Shown: positions 47,179-59,512, counted from the first letter of the stretch. The stretch is 64,000 nucleotides of DNA from Dactylonectria macrodidyma (GCA_020744425.1 JAGMUV010000007.1:248001-312000), one strand, 5' to 3'. The notes: generated by a model not told the origin, from the letters alone. Numbers and translations are program-made.

Positions 47179-47735
47179 GATGGTGAAGCCTAGACAAGTA
47201 CAAATGATACGTGGAAACAGAGCCTCTTGATTGAGCCGCTATCTGCCCACTTATAGCAATCGATTCCCCCCACATGCGCGCCCTTCAATTGACGCAGGGC
47301 CATGTCAAAAAAAAATATTGAGAAAATGGATGTCATCTGTGGGGAAGAGTTGGGTTGCTCAACGACGTACTAACTGCATTGAGAATATTGCATTAAAGAT
47401 GTCACAAAAGGATCTTGACTTGATGCAGCTTCCAGTGTCTAAATTCACTCGGAAGCGTTAATACTTGGGCACAACTCAGGGTTCTTATTAATTTAATAAA
47501 TAGACTAAGTTATAAATAATAATTACTATTATAATCCTGGTAATCCCTTTGTCACGTGACCTCTCTCGTAATGTAAGCGCTGTAGCCTCAGCTTGGGTTA
47601 TGACAACACCGCCCCGCGATTAGTCACCGCTAAAGAAAAATATCTTTCCGACATCGCTACATTCCTCCCCCTCCAACCTCTCTCTCTTCCGTCAATCAAT
47701 TCACCCAGTGGACATACAGAACAGATAAAGACACC
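47179..47735. promoter_or_regulatory. divergent promoter region (MFS transporter / chorismate synthase)
   Basis: 557 bp between two divergent ATGs. AT-rich centre (about 47480-47545). No known operator recognised; the shared position is the only evidence of joint regulation. Confidence 0.35.
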
Positions 47736-49089
47736 ATGTCGACATTTGGCAACTACTTTCGCGTGACGACGTGAGTCCTCTCCCTCCACTAAACTGCTAG
47801 GAACGCAAGACAACAGCCTACTGACCTCCATCGTCACAGCGCCGGTGAGTCCCACGGCAAGACCGTCTCCTGTATCATCGAGAACTGCCCGCCAGGCCTG
47901 CACCTCGTCGAGTCCGACATCCAGCCGCAGCTCAACCGCCGGCGCCCGGGCCAGTCGGCCATCACCACCCCGCGCGACGAGAAGGACCGCGTGACTATAG
48001 GATCTGGATGCGAGTTTGGGCGCACGTGTGACAACCCTACAGGAAGTCATAATGTTTGCCATGATGCTAATACCCTAGGGTCGCAGATTGGGCACACCCA
48101 TACTCCTGACCGTGCCTAACGAGGATCAACGCCCTCACGACTACGGCTCCAAGACCATCGACCTCTACCCGCGCCCCTCCCACGCCGACTGGACTTACCT
48201 TGAGAAGTATGGTACTAAGGCCTCCTCTGGCGGCGGCCGGAGCAGCGCCCGGGAGACTATTGCCCGCGTCGCCGCCGGCGCTGTTGCCGAGAAGTGGCTG
48301 CGCGAGGCCTACGGCGTCGAGATCGTTGCCTTTGTTTCCTCGGTTGGCAACATCAAGCTCTTTGAGGACAGGCCTATAGCCGATAGCGACGATATCGACT
48401 CCCTTAGTAGCAACCCTAAGTTCCTCGAGCTTGTTGACTCCCTAACCCGCGAGAAGGTAGATGAGTTCCTTCCCGTGCGCTGCCCTGATACTACCGTCGC
48501 GAAGCGTATGGAGGATAAGATTGCCGAGCTCCGCGATCAGCACGACTCTACTGGTGGTACCGTAACCTGTATTATTCGCGGGTGCCCCTCCGGCCTCGGC
48601 GAGCCGTGCTTTGATAAGCTTGAGGCTCTCCTCGCCCACGCTATTATGTCTATTCCTGCTACTAAGGGCTTTGAGATTGGCTCTGGCTTCCGCGGCGCCG
48701 AGATGCGCGGATCCCGCCACAACGACCCCTTCGTGTCTACCGCCGCCGCCGACGATGCGACGCCGAGCGCTGGCGCTAGCATTCCTCCCTCCCGCCTGCA
48801 GACCAAGACGAACCACTCCGGCGGTATCCAGGGCGGCATCTCCAACGGCATGCCCATCTTCTTCCGCGTTGCGTTCAAGCCCCCCGCTACAATCTCCCAG
48901 GACCAGACTACTGCTCGCTACGACGCTTCGGGCGAGGGCATCCTGGCCGCCAAGGGCCGTCACGACCCTAATGTTGCTCCTCGCGCGGTTCCTATCGTCG
49001 AGGCCATGGCCGCTCTGACTATTGCTGACGCCCTCATGGCTCAGCACGCGAGGCAGATGGGCATGAAGATTGCTGCAGCTGGACGGTAG
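47736..49089 (+). CDS. aro2: chorismate synthase
   Basis: Exons 47736-47770, 47840-48025, 48087-49089; introns 69 and 61 nt. Product 407 aa. It catalyses the last shikimate-pathway step, 5-enolpyruvylshikimate-3-phosphate to chorismate, with reduced FMN. Conserved blocks: [60 protein letters not shown] and AAKGRHDP. His17, His106 and Asp367 fall at the numbers known (from memory) as catalytic in the Neurospora enzyme. Departures from the usual fungal wording are Ala13 in place of Tyr/Phe before GESH and [12 protein letters not shown] in place of GTPIGMLVKNED, and [16 protein letters not shown]. It may be the only genomic copy or an extra, cluster-borne copy. The second intron ends at 48086; it restores EFGRTLGTP. 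Confidence 0.93.
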
Positions 49090-49915
49090 TACATTTCGGA
49101 GTACGAGGGCTCAATTTACTACGAGTGAACGTGGAGACTAAAGGGGGAACACCAGCAGTATAGAAACGGTTAGGATCAAGGTGCTCGCAAAGATCTAAAG
49201 CGTTAGGAGAATACATCGTTTATTAGACTTCGGCCCTGCCCATGTTCTGTCCTTCCCTAATGAAACCGAAAATGCCTTCAAGCCAGGGCCGGAGGGACGG
49301 GCCTACACTACAGCGATGGTGATTGCCATAGTACTGTTCTGTTCTTCCTCTGCCTACTTAACAAGTTCCTGCGCACGACCAGGAGCAGCGTTTCGACAAT
49401 GCGTGGCACACCATTGCCCTGGTGGCAGGGGGCCCGGAGATGTTTGAGGCCTTAAGACATCCCCGATTGGCGAGCACAACGAGATCAGCATTCTCCTTAC
49501 ATGGCCGAAGGAACGATCAAAGGGCGGCCTCGGTAAGCGTCGGCGCTCACGCAAGAGGACGCGAAGGGTATTTCGTCAACGACGATGAGAGAATCCGGCC
49601 GTGCGAGGAAGACAAAACAGACAGTGGCAGATGGTGAAAGATCAAGCGTCGGCGCGCGTCTTGAGGGAGTACGGATGCTCGGCTACGTCACCTCAAAGGG
49701 ATCATTTTTGGCACTAAAAAACGAACAACCTCTATACTTGAATGTGAAGTATTTCTCACTGCAGGATAACAGAGACTAGCTTCGTGAAAATCCTCAATCA
49801 AATACATTCCGCAAAAGAATCAGCATTTCTCTAGACTTGATCTCGTTAACACTAATTTCGCGTGAATAAAGCGAGAAGTCTTGGCATGGCTTCGTAATTC
49901 TATCCATTGCCGCTC
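49090..49915. other. intergenic
   Basis: About 0.8 kb between chorismate synthase and the broken exonuclease/zinc-ribbon gene. Nothing recognised. Confidence 0.45.
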
Positions 49916-52348
49916 TCAATCAGCCTCCCTCATTTTGGCGGCTTTGAGCTGTTCGTGGTAACGTCTCCTGGCTCTCGCTCTGTGCTCTACCAATCGGCAT
50001 GGTGCACACCTCTTCTGAAGCTGACCTTTAATGCCAACTTGTAATGGCTTTCGATTCGTCTTCAATCTTTTTTTGGCAAGGCTCACACCTTGGTTTGTTA
50101 TGTCTCCCTGGCCCTTCGCAACCGCAGCAGACGGGTGGCGGGATTCCTCGGGCGGCACGCTTTTTCGCTCTCCTTTTTCGTTTGTTGTCTATACCGAATT
50201 TATATTGACAAGAAGAGCATCTCTTCTTTGTGTGGACTGGGACTGGCAGCTGTTCTCCACAATCAAGACAGAAGACGGCATTCGTGATGAGTCGGGTGCC
50301 ACGCCTTTTCTTCTTTTCTTCTCGCTCTTCCGTCATTCTGAGCACGTCGTTTCGCACATGCTTTTTGGCAAACCTCGCATCTTTTCTTGCCTACTCATCC
50401 TCGCCGTCCGCAGTCGGAACAAATGGCTTTTGCGGCTAGTCGTGCCTCGTGGCGCTTTAAGCAACTGGCACACCTGATCGATTCTCCAGGAAAGGGCAAA
50501 AACTTGACGCCACAGTCAACGCAACGTTCGACTTCAGCACGTCTCTTGGCTTTTTTCAATCCCGAATCTTCCACTCGCCGCCTTTTGGTAAATTTTTCTT
50601 GGCATTGTTGGCACCTACAACGCTCGGGTGGTACTGGTTTCTTGCAATCGCAACAGAGTCTGTCTCCTAGCTGGTGCTCCGGACGACGAGAACGACGCGG
50701 ACGCCCCTCCTCATCGGCGTTCGAGCTGTCTTCCTTCTCCATGCGACGCTCCATGGCTAGCAAACAAGTCGGACATCTGCGCTGCTTTCCGTTCTGCGCC
50801 ACGCCACAGTCGATACAACGATTTTGATCGGCGCCACTGCTTGTCCTGCCCCGGAGCCGCTTGGCCTTGTCGTTGCAACGGATACACTCCTTTAGCCAAC
50901 TAGGTGTGTTGCCGCCACAAGACACACACTTGATGGGGTTGCATTTACGGCAGTCTCCCGCCTTGATGCACCGGGTACCGCATGTGTCGCAATGCTTCAA
51001 ACTGGTAGTCTCATATAAGCCAAGCAACGCCATGTCGATCTCCTTGGCATCACCATCGTAGGTGCCAAATCTGGCAAGGTAATGTGCATGGGTTCGATAA
51101 TGATGCCAGAAATGTACCCCATTTGATGCTGCATTGACGTCTTGGTAAGCCTGCCGAACCAGGCTCTCGGCGGCTTGGCTCACAACGAGTGGAGGCAGGG
51201 GCTGCGGGAGCGACGTCCGAGACGCACGTAGCGCCTCCCATGTCGACGTGATCAAGTCGTCTTGCTTTTTTGTGCGCGAAACGTATGCACTCTGCAAGCC
51301 AAGGTGACGCGCTTTTTCCCGGAGATGCACGTAGATGCGTTTAGGATTGCGAAAGTAGCCCTCGGTTACCAAGTAGACACTTGTCGCACGCAGTAGCTGG
51401 TCCCTTGTATCGTTGGGGCTCGTTTGCATCTGCGTCTGCAGAAAAGAGCAGCATAATGATTCCTCTCTTGCTGTCCAACGAATCGAGCCCACAGGTACAG
51501 CATAGCCAGACTCGGGACTCTCATGGTCCTCGTCAAAAAGGCGCAAAATGGGAACGGCAGCTTTTGGAATTGTCACCTTGCCTTGATGATACTTTTTTTG
51601 TCGAGTGGACATAATATCCATCAGCATATGCGAATCGACTAGGGCATCGTGCCATCGGAATACCAAGCTAGACGGCGCGTATAGGGCGCAAACATATCCA
51701 AGTTGGTAACCGTGAAGACTTGGACTGGAGTACTGTAGCCACTGCATCGGCGAGACCCAGCTGGTGGTCTCCGGTAGCACATCATCAGGATTATATCCTG
51801 CCCTTGACAAGTTTCTCTCGTATAGCACTCGATCATGCGGATGCATTGATCATTCCGCGATCTGTAGGTCCGGAGCTTTCTCTTTAAGCAGCCTCCACTG
51901 CTCGTTGAGCCAGGCCACGCTATAATTACCCCTGAGGGGGTTGTGTGGATGGAGATCCAAATGCTCTTCGGAGCCCTATGGATTCAACACTGGTGAGTCT
52001 CATTCCGTTCACGTCGGTGGCAAGCTGCCACAGCTCCTCAACTGTTGCACAGTCGTGATGGATGTGACCGGAGAACACCACGCGTTGATTTGAGTCGACG
52101 ACCGCTGCTTGGACCAGAAGCTGTCCGGCCGCCTCAGTATCTGTTGCGTAGAAGTTGTTCGAGTCACAAATTCTGTCGAGGCATTCGATCTCATCCTCCG
52201 ACAAGACTCCAAATGTCGTCCAAGGGTCCTCAAACCACCGTCTAGCGTCATCTGGGGTTAGCAAATCGCAGTTCGTGTTGCGATTTAAATTCTCCCGGAC
52301 CACGTTTCGCACATGTGATACAGAGACACTCAAGTCGACGGCCATCAT
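49916..52348 (-). pseudogene. broken gene: probable DEDDh exonuclease domain plus tandem zinc ribbons
   Basis: Minus strand. Upstream part (51853-52348) reads FYATDTEAAGQLLVQAAVVD, resembling exonuclease motif I (Asp-x-Glu); a 37-nt in-phase gap at 51976-52012 may be a very short intron. After an in-frame TGA (51850-51852) the same frame continues for 483 codons (51846 to 50395) with FRWHDALVDSHMLMDIM, resembling the His-x4-Asp motif III of DEDDh 3'-5' exonucleases. Next comes IRWTAREESLCCSFLQ, possibly a Myb/SANT-like helix set, then a chain of CxxC...CxxC modules with basic linkers (CIDCG...RRCPTC, CVDCG...IRCASC). A second in-frame TGA (50395-50397) falls inside module 6; modules 7 and 8 (FCLDCGE...KRCSSC, CCGCEG...RCEPC) are in a shifted frame at 50028-50357 and a last half module in a third frame to 49916. 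Each module looks like a zinc ribbon. The upstream edge runs into AT-rich DNA. No family name recognised. Confidence 0.6.
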
Positions 52349-52389
52349 CGCGTGTTCTTGGCAAAACTGTGTGCCAATGGAAGATTGCT

Positions 52390-52879
52390 TCTCGCATCAT
52401 TTTAATAACTTAATAGCTTAATATTTAATATTATAAATAATAATAATAGTATAAAAGAAGCTCTTATAATACTATCTTTTTATAAATTAAAGGTTTAATT
52501 CTATATATTTACATTCTTTTTAATAATCAAAATACTATATATTTTACCAATTAGAAAGTAGAATAGTCTTATAATAACTTTTAAAAGATTAGATTAATTA
52601 TTTAAAAAGTGTTAGATCTCAGGGGGTATATTAGTATAGATCTGACTGTATAATCTGGGTTTAGCTACTATCCCGATTTATACCTAATTTATAAGGCAAT
52701 AGCCGATATCGCTAATTATAAAGCCGACTGCAGCGTCTCCCCTTTTCTAGCTAGTCAGATTGATCATAATACAATATTCCTATGCATCCTGCCGCGGCTA
52801 GCTTTCAATAATAACACTTGAAACATCAGTAAAAGCCTTCAGTTCCTAATGTTCCAGATGCAACCGAACATGTCCAATC
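52390..52879. other. AT-rich block
   Basis: Very AT-rich DNA (runs such as taatattataaataataata) between the broken exonuclease gene and the sugar transporter, densest at 52390-52620. Looks like strongly mutated repeat DNA, but no terminal repeats or coding remnant could be recognised. Confidence 0.6.
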
Positions 52880-54755
52880 TCAAGCCTCACCAGCCAAGCC
52901 CTTTCGCTCGCCGTTCTGGAAAATCCGAGCCTCCATTTCGCCCTCAATTCTCGACCTGCGAGCAGCCTCAGCCTGGCCGTTATTGTCGTTAAAGACCTCG
53001 TCCATCTGCTCTAGGGTACGACCATTGGTTTCCGGCACCACAAACCACACCCAGATGAGCGCGAGGAGACAAAAGACGCAAAAGAATATGTAAGTACCGA
53101 AGCCAGTGTTTTGAATGAGAGGTGGTGTGATCAGGCCGATGATAAAGTTGTTGAACCAGTTGGACATGGTGGCATAGGCCATGCCCTTAGCGCGTAGGGA
53201 CGACGGGAAGATCTCTGCAGGCATGGCCCACGGGATGGGACCCCAGGTCGCTCCAAAAGTCAGCATGAAGAAGAACAAAAAGGCCACCGACACCCAGGCC
53301 TCAGTCTTGTGGCTCTCCCAGCTGTCTTGGTACAAGCCGACGAGGACGGCAATGACGAAATGGGCCGTCGTCATGCACACAGCTCCACCGATCAGGAGAG
53401 GTCGTCGACCGAATCTGTCCATGCCCCAGAGAGACCAGAGGCACGCGACAACCTGGAGAATGTTCAAGACTCCGGACATGTCTAGCTGCATTTGGTAGTT
53501 GAGGCCCATGGTCTTGAATAGAGTTGGGGAGTAGTAGATCAGGGCGTTGATACCAACGAACTCTGAAACCACATGTTAGCGAGCTGTGCAATAATTATCT
53601 GAGCAGGGTAATATGCTTACGCTGGAAAAACATCAGGCCAATGCCAACGTGCGTGCGCGCACGAGCACCCTTGCGGAAGCAATCAAGATATCCGACAATC
53701 TGAAGCTTGACACGGCTCCATCTGCTTCCGTCCTGCAGGTTCGGGTGCAGCTCAGCGTTGACCTCCTTTCGGTATTGCACTTCGGATCGGATCTCGAACC
53801 ACTCTCGCAGAATCCGGGCGTCGGTCGCGGGCAGGTTTCGCAGCTTGCAGAGGACTTGGAGCGCTTCGTCGTCGCGGCCCTTGGAGGCCAGCCAGCGGGG
53901 GGTGTATGGGAGGAACGGGACGCCGGCGCCGAGGAAGACCGCAGGGACCATCTAGAAGAGTTAGCTGTTGGTCGCTATGGCGGATAGAGATGATGATTGC
54001 TTACTTGCAGCAGGAAGGGAAGTCTCCAGGACCACTCGTTCTGGATGTGCCTTGTGCCGTATGTGGTGTAGAAAGCAATGACGATAGCAGTGACAATGGA
54101 CAACTCCTGAAGCACGAGAAGAGTTCCTCGGATCTCAGGCGGAGCAATCTCCGAGATATACAACGGCGCAACCATGGCCAACATGCCGACACCAATGCCT
54201 CCAACAAACCGTCCACCGACAAGCATGCCAAAGTTCATAGCACCAGTCTGCAACGCTGAGCCAAACATGAAGATGACGACGGCAACCAGGATGGACCGCT
54301 TGCGGGAAATTTTATCAGCGATCCAGCCCTGGTTCATGGCGCCTAGGAAGGCCCCGAGCTCGATCATGGCTGTCATGAGGCCTTTGAGGAAGCCCGCGCC
54401 CGATGCATCAGGGCCAACTTCGGGGAACTGCTCGAGGAACTGATCCATGACGAGCGTCACGGAGACAACGCCTTGGTCGTAGCCGAAGAGGGCGCCGCCC
54501 ATGGTGGCGAAGGCGGCGCAGATGGTAACATATTTGTTGCCAAAAATTCCACTGAAGCCTGATGCATTCGATAATTAGTCATCCGCGATGGTAGCCAGAG
54601 AGAGATCTCCACGCACCAGCCTTGCCATATGGCTCTCGCTCGCCGGTGAGCATGCTATTCTGGAGCACAACGGCTTCCGATTCAGCAATATTGATGCCAC
54701 TGCTGGACTCGACGTGCTGCGAGGCTGAAGCCGCCTTGGAGGTCTTCTCGTCCAT
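52880..54755 (-). CDS. MFS sugar transporter (four exons)
   Basis: Exons (minus): 54617-54755, 54005-54558, 53621-53951, 52880-53562; introns 58, 53 and 58 nt. Product 568 aa with 12 membrane segments. Sugar-porter signatures: GALFGYDQGVVSVTL at the first helix, GRFVGGIGVGMLAMVAPLYI, SEIAPPEIRGTLLVLQEL, the loop QQFVGINALIYYSP, DRFGRRPLL and the end motif PETNGRTLEQMDEVF. It should import hexoses or related sugars by proton symport at the plasma membrane; the exact sugar is not readable from sequence. Flanked by AT-rich repeat debris on one side and the hAT transposon 1.5 kb away on the other, yet its exons are intact. Confidence 0.92.
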
Positions 54756-56278
54756 TTTAGATTCCTAAGTAGTGATGGATAGCTGAATAAAGTACTAGAT
54801 GATGGTAGAGAGAGTGGGGTGAAAATCTGGGGAAGGAATAAGAAACGAAAAAACTCTGGGGAATATATAGGACAGGCAAGAGTCTGGGGAATCATGCAAG
54901 CCTCCGGGGATAGTGGATCCGGGAGCATGTTCCTCTCACGCGGTTACGGCCTGGACTGATTGATTATTCTGGATAGTGACTCGAGCCTTTGTCGTGGCTG
55001 AATCGCCTGAGTCGCGTCGTCTGTCACATCGACAATTCCGAGCCGTGATATTGGTGGTCTAAGCGCCTTTTGCCACATCGGGCTACAAGTCCCGATTGCT
55101 GCATCGGAGTGCAGTCCCGAGCGACTAGGAGGCTTACGTCGTAAGACAATCACTCTCGTAAACTATCAGGCTATGGTGTGAATATTTGTTTGAGTTATAA
55201 GGATCGATGGGGCTGCAGTTCTATCCAATCGTACCTGTATATCAACGACTCGTTACCACATGGAAATACATCCGGCCATGGCTGACACCGCAGATACTGT
55301 AGTAAGAACGCCGAGGGCCCCTTATAATTGAATATGACCCAAGCGCCCTGACCTTGTAGGACGCAATTGTATGGCATGAGGTCGGAACACGGGATATGTG
55401 CTCTCTCTAGTAGGAGATATACGTTCAAGGCCTGCTTTTCAATCCTAGGAGTTGTTGCCCTCAAACAACAACGGATGGTTTCAACGTCATCGCGTTGAAG
55501 CCGTATACACGTGGCGTGACATGCATGCTACCTTCCAGGATGGAGCCACACAGAGTCACGGAGCCGTCCCGAAAGCTGCTGCAGCTCGCGGCGACATTGT
55601 TCCAGAGACCCGGTTCACGGACCCGTGAACCCGATGATAGGTTAATGAGGTCGGAAAAGTGCTCTTTTTCCAATTTGGACATCGGATAGGGATCAAAAGG
55701 CCAGGTTTCATGTTTCACTTAGAGCTGCGGAAGAGCTGCCCGGGAAGTTGACGGGTGTGGAGGTAGTAGGTTGGGTGATGAATTGCCCCAAACTCTTTCC
55801 AAATCATTTCTAACTACAGTTTCGATTGCTCAAACTTCAATTACGGTCCCTTTGAAATGCTTACTGCTTATTTTCTTGGTAGGGTGTCTTGAATCTCGCG
55901 GCTGCATACCAGATGTTGGCTACGTAGTTGGATCTCCAACAATCCTCTATCGGTTTACAAGACAACCACGTCACTCGCACCGAGACCAAATGTATTCAGT
56001 TCAACATCGCGAAGAAACCGTTCGATACAATGAGACAAAGCCCCCTATAACCTTTCGGACCCACGACCCTTACAACTTCTTGTACACAGCTAGGACCGCA
56101 CGACTTCAATGGAGATTGTTCACATACCGCAAGGCTGTCCTAGGCCCAAGAATAGCATATACTTACCCAGCCGTGCTTGATAAAGGCTCGACGAACAAGC
56201 TTCTTGCAGAAGCTTCGATGTCGCGTTTTTCTGAGTCGAGCATGTCCTTTGGCTTCTTGACATCAGATTATGCACAGT
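54756..56278. other. intergenic, left of hAT element
   Basis: 1.5 kb. Two adjoining minus-strand frames (55461-55718, 55195-55464) and a plus-strand frame from 55771 (running into the transposon) look weakly protein-like, but no domain, signal or convincing splice pattern supports a gene. Confidence 0.4.
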
Positions 56279-56286
56279 GTTACAAG
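56279..56286. repeat. hAT target site duplication, left
   Basis: gttacaag, identical to 59530-59537 on the other side of the element; 8 bp is the hAT standard. Confidence 0.9.
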
Positions 56287-56303
56287 CAGGGTTCAAAGCC
56301 ACT
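56287..56303 (+). repeat. hAT terminal inverted repeat, left
   Basis: cagggttcaaagccact; perfect inverse of 59513-59529. Confidence 0.9.
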
Positions 56304-56519
56304 ACACTCCACTACACATTCGAGGATATGGAATTGATGTGGATGATGACTAAGATCATAGCGGTAGAATGGATAGATATGGATCCATTATGGATGTGAA
56401 TCCGCAATGTGGAAAGGATTTCCACATGATGAGCAAGGGACTTACTCCCTTGCATAACTCGACCCCCGGCATATCGCCCATTCCCTCGAAGGTTCTGTTA
56501 GTATCTGATCTAACTGCCC

Positions 56520-58950
56520 GATCAATCCTGCACGTAGCTAACTGTATAAAGTCTAGTACATACTGATAGTTAAAGTATCTAGCCGATTCCTAAGCCTCAT
56601 AACCATCTGCCCGGCTACTGAAAATAACCTCTTACACTCTGCTAATATAGGGGCTACAGTCAGTAAATCCAGGGCCATCCTACTCAATTTAGAGTACTTG
56701 AGCCGCCTAGTGTGCCAGTATTCGTATGGGTTAGTAACGAGGGCATCAGAATCGTCGATATTGTATTACCACTAATCATACTCATCGAGATCCAACCCTC
56801 TGTATAATGACGAAAGAGATGCCCCAGCAGACTCATTAATAGCCTAATTCTAAAGAGTTAGCCCTCGTTTGCTATTACGCCAGGCTGTAAACTTATTCCT
56901 TAAGGATTTAAGACGTTTACTTATAGGTAAATTAGAGTCTTGATCTTTAGAAAATAAGTCTTTATATTCACATTCCTACAGATCCTGAATAATCGCTTTA
57001 GCTTTAATAATCCACGTCCGCCGCTTAGTATCATCACCTTATAGATCGTCGAATAATGCCTAGCGATTAGCAGGATGGAGAGCTACTGCGCCATAGATCA
57101 CAGGACTATCATTAAAGTATTAATAGTACTCATCAAGCTTTATCCAGCCTAGGTTAATACTAACAGCAAGATGCCCGGAGTCAGGGAGGCCAACGGCTAT
57201 CTTTTTAACAGATTCAAAGGACTCGAGAAGATATTCATACACATAAAGAAGATCCCAGCTTATACCTTTAAGTCATGGCTCAGTTAGCCATACTAATTAC
57301 AGACTAACTCCATCCAGCCAGGACTTACTAGATAATAGAAGCTCAATCTTATCTTCTTAACTTTGCTTTTAGTATTTCCCTTATCCATCGCCCTCTAAGG
57401 CTTTAACTACTAGCTAAAAGTCTAGTAGGATATCGCGGAGCGCCTGGAGCACACGCCAGTCGCTGCTTAAAATCCGGTTCTCTTCCTTCAAAAAGAACGG
57501 CATCCTGGCCCCCTTCCTAACAGAGCCACTTTTCGTAAGATTCGCTTTGTTCCACTCACTCAACGCTCGCTGGATAAAAGGGTCGTAAAACGGCTGCAAA
57601 ATAAGAGCCTAGTCAATCATAGCTAGCTAGGAGAGCCAACAGGTAGCGTTATCTAATATAATGCTAATAGGATTATGGCTTTAGATTACTAGATCGTCAG
57701 ATAGTTAGGATTCGACCTGCTAGACCTTTTTAAGGACATCAGTCCAGATATCAGATCTATTAATCTTCTATAAATACAGTTAAAATAAGTCAGAAATAGG
57801 AAAGTCAGAAAACATTATAGTAAAAATAAGAAAAATATCGGCTTACTATAGCAAAGTTATGCTATTTACTCACTAGACCCCTTTTACGCCACTGCTTATA
57901 TTCTCTCGCCACTATTAATTAGCTATTATAAATCTATTACTCGAATGCATTTAGATCTTAGCTAAATAGTATGTATTTCATTACTATATTAATAATATAG
58001 CTAATATAATAAACCTAGCGCTTCTTCCAGTCGAATCCTAGCTTATAGCCCAGCTCTTCTATCATTGTTTTATTATTCAAGGCGTTATCTAGCATAAAGT
58101 AGCCCAGCTTATCCCTAATCTCGAACTCCCGGACGATGTCGAGTATCTGCTTAGCGATATTCTCGCCTATGTGCTGGCCTAGTAGCTCCAGAAGGCTGAG
58201 AACGCACTTCCAGGGCCTGTTATCCAGATCTCTGAATATATAAGTAATGCTATAAAGAGCATGCCTATTCTTAGATCGCTATCCATCAAACTGGATATAG
58301 ATCTAGCCTAGGCTCTTCTAAAGCGTCTTTCGTATAGCCGATTTATTCGCATTGAATTCTCTTTTAGCAATCGCTCGCATCGTTATATTAGATATATGAG
58401 CTTCTATAATGGAAACAGAAGGGTTAAGATATTTGAAGATTGCTCGTAGGTCAGGATCTTTCGCGGTAGTAAACGATCGATTTATGGTGACGATCCAGTT
58501 AACGATCTAGTTAACGATCATCTGTTAAAACGCGGCTTTATTAAACCGCTTGATTAATAGATTCGTTATTTCTTAATCGTAGGGAATTTCTAGATTTAAT
58601 TAAAGTAATATAGTAATTAAGCAGGCAGGTGTTATAACGGTAGATTTCAGAGGCTGCCTTTTACCTAAAGGATTTACTATGCCGTTATGATCCTTGAATA
58701 AGTGGCTTTTAGCGTTCTGCAGGCCCTTATAGTTATAATTCTTCAGCCTCGGATCCTTCCGTTTAATATACATATAATAGACCCAGCGGCATTCCTTCGT
58801 TGCTATATTCTGAATGTTATACCTAAATTAGTAGACCTATTAGCGCATATAGCTATCTCTTTTAGACAAAGTCCAGCCTTTGAATAAGCGAAATAGCCGT
58901 TATTTATCTTCTTCTGTTCTTTCAGGGATCGCTACTGTCAATTTCCTTTG
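56520..58950 (-). pseudogene. hAT transposase, heavily mutated
   Basis: Minus-strand remains in the expected order. Near 58690-58830: KECRWVYYMYIKRKDPRLKN, like the N-terminal BED-finger region. At 57414-57599: SSDWRVLQALRDILLDF, a core helical piece typical of fungal hAT transposases. At 56520-56732: NPYEYW, LSRMALDLLTVAPILAECKR and LFSVAGQ, the C-terminal hAT dimerisation domain. Beyond it the frame reads MY-TAG-TLYS-TAG-LRAGLI, where both TAG codons stand where Gln (CAG) is expected, so each is a single C-to-T change in a CpA context, as left by repeat-induced point mutation. The frame is interrupted many times; no active transposase can be made. Confidence 0.85.
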
Positions 58951-59512
58951 TGCAGGGAGCTTGAGAGTAGGTCAGGAATCGGGCTAATAGTTAGCTATTA
59001 TAATACGATATTCACAGCTTATTGCCAGTCAGAAATGAGCTAAAGTACTAATAGTCAGACATATTAGTATTATTAGATAATTAAAATCTATATAGTCGAA
59101 GGTCTAATAGTATTAGCTAATTGATAAGAATTATCTAAAGAATGCATCCTCTATAAGGAAATACATAGAATTATATAGCTCTTTATTCCACCAGTCAGGC
59201 AGCTGCGGTCACAAGTAGCATCATAGGAATAGCTGAACAGACATTCTAGGTAGCTTAATACCAGTAAGGAATAAGTATATATTATCTTAAATCTAGTATA
59301 TTAGTTAGTAAATACTTTAAACTTAACCTATTAACTAGGTGTTCTGTAGTATTTATAAACCTCCGCTAGGATTAGGAAATATCCACTGCATTCTACAATT
59401 TCTACATATAGCCTGGCTCCCGTAGAGTGGTAGTATATCCATAACTAGGTCTAATAGAATAGAGTGTATTTAATATGGATCCATATGTGAGTCCATATGT
59501 GGGTTTTCGTGG

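Noticed and set aside
48442..49047. 201-codon minus-strand frame
   Set aside because: Antisense to chorismate synthase exon 3.
55195..55718. Two adjoining minus-strand frames that might form a two-exon gene
   Set aside because: A possible GTAGCA...CTAG intron exists, but the product has no domain and the phase could not be made convincing.
55771..56337. 188-codon plus-strand frame running into the hAT element
   Set aside because: Its last codons belong to the transposon end; no family character, so kept only as an insertion-site observation.
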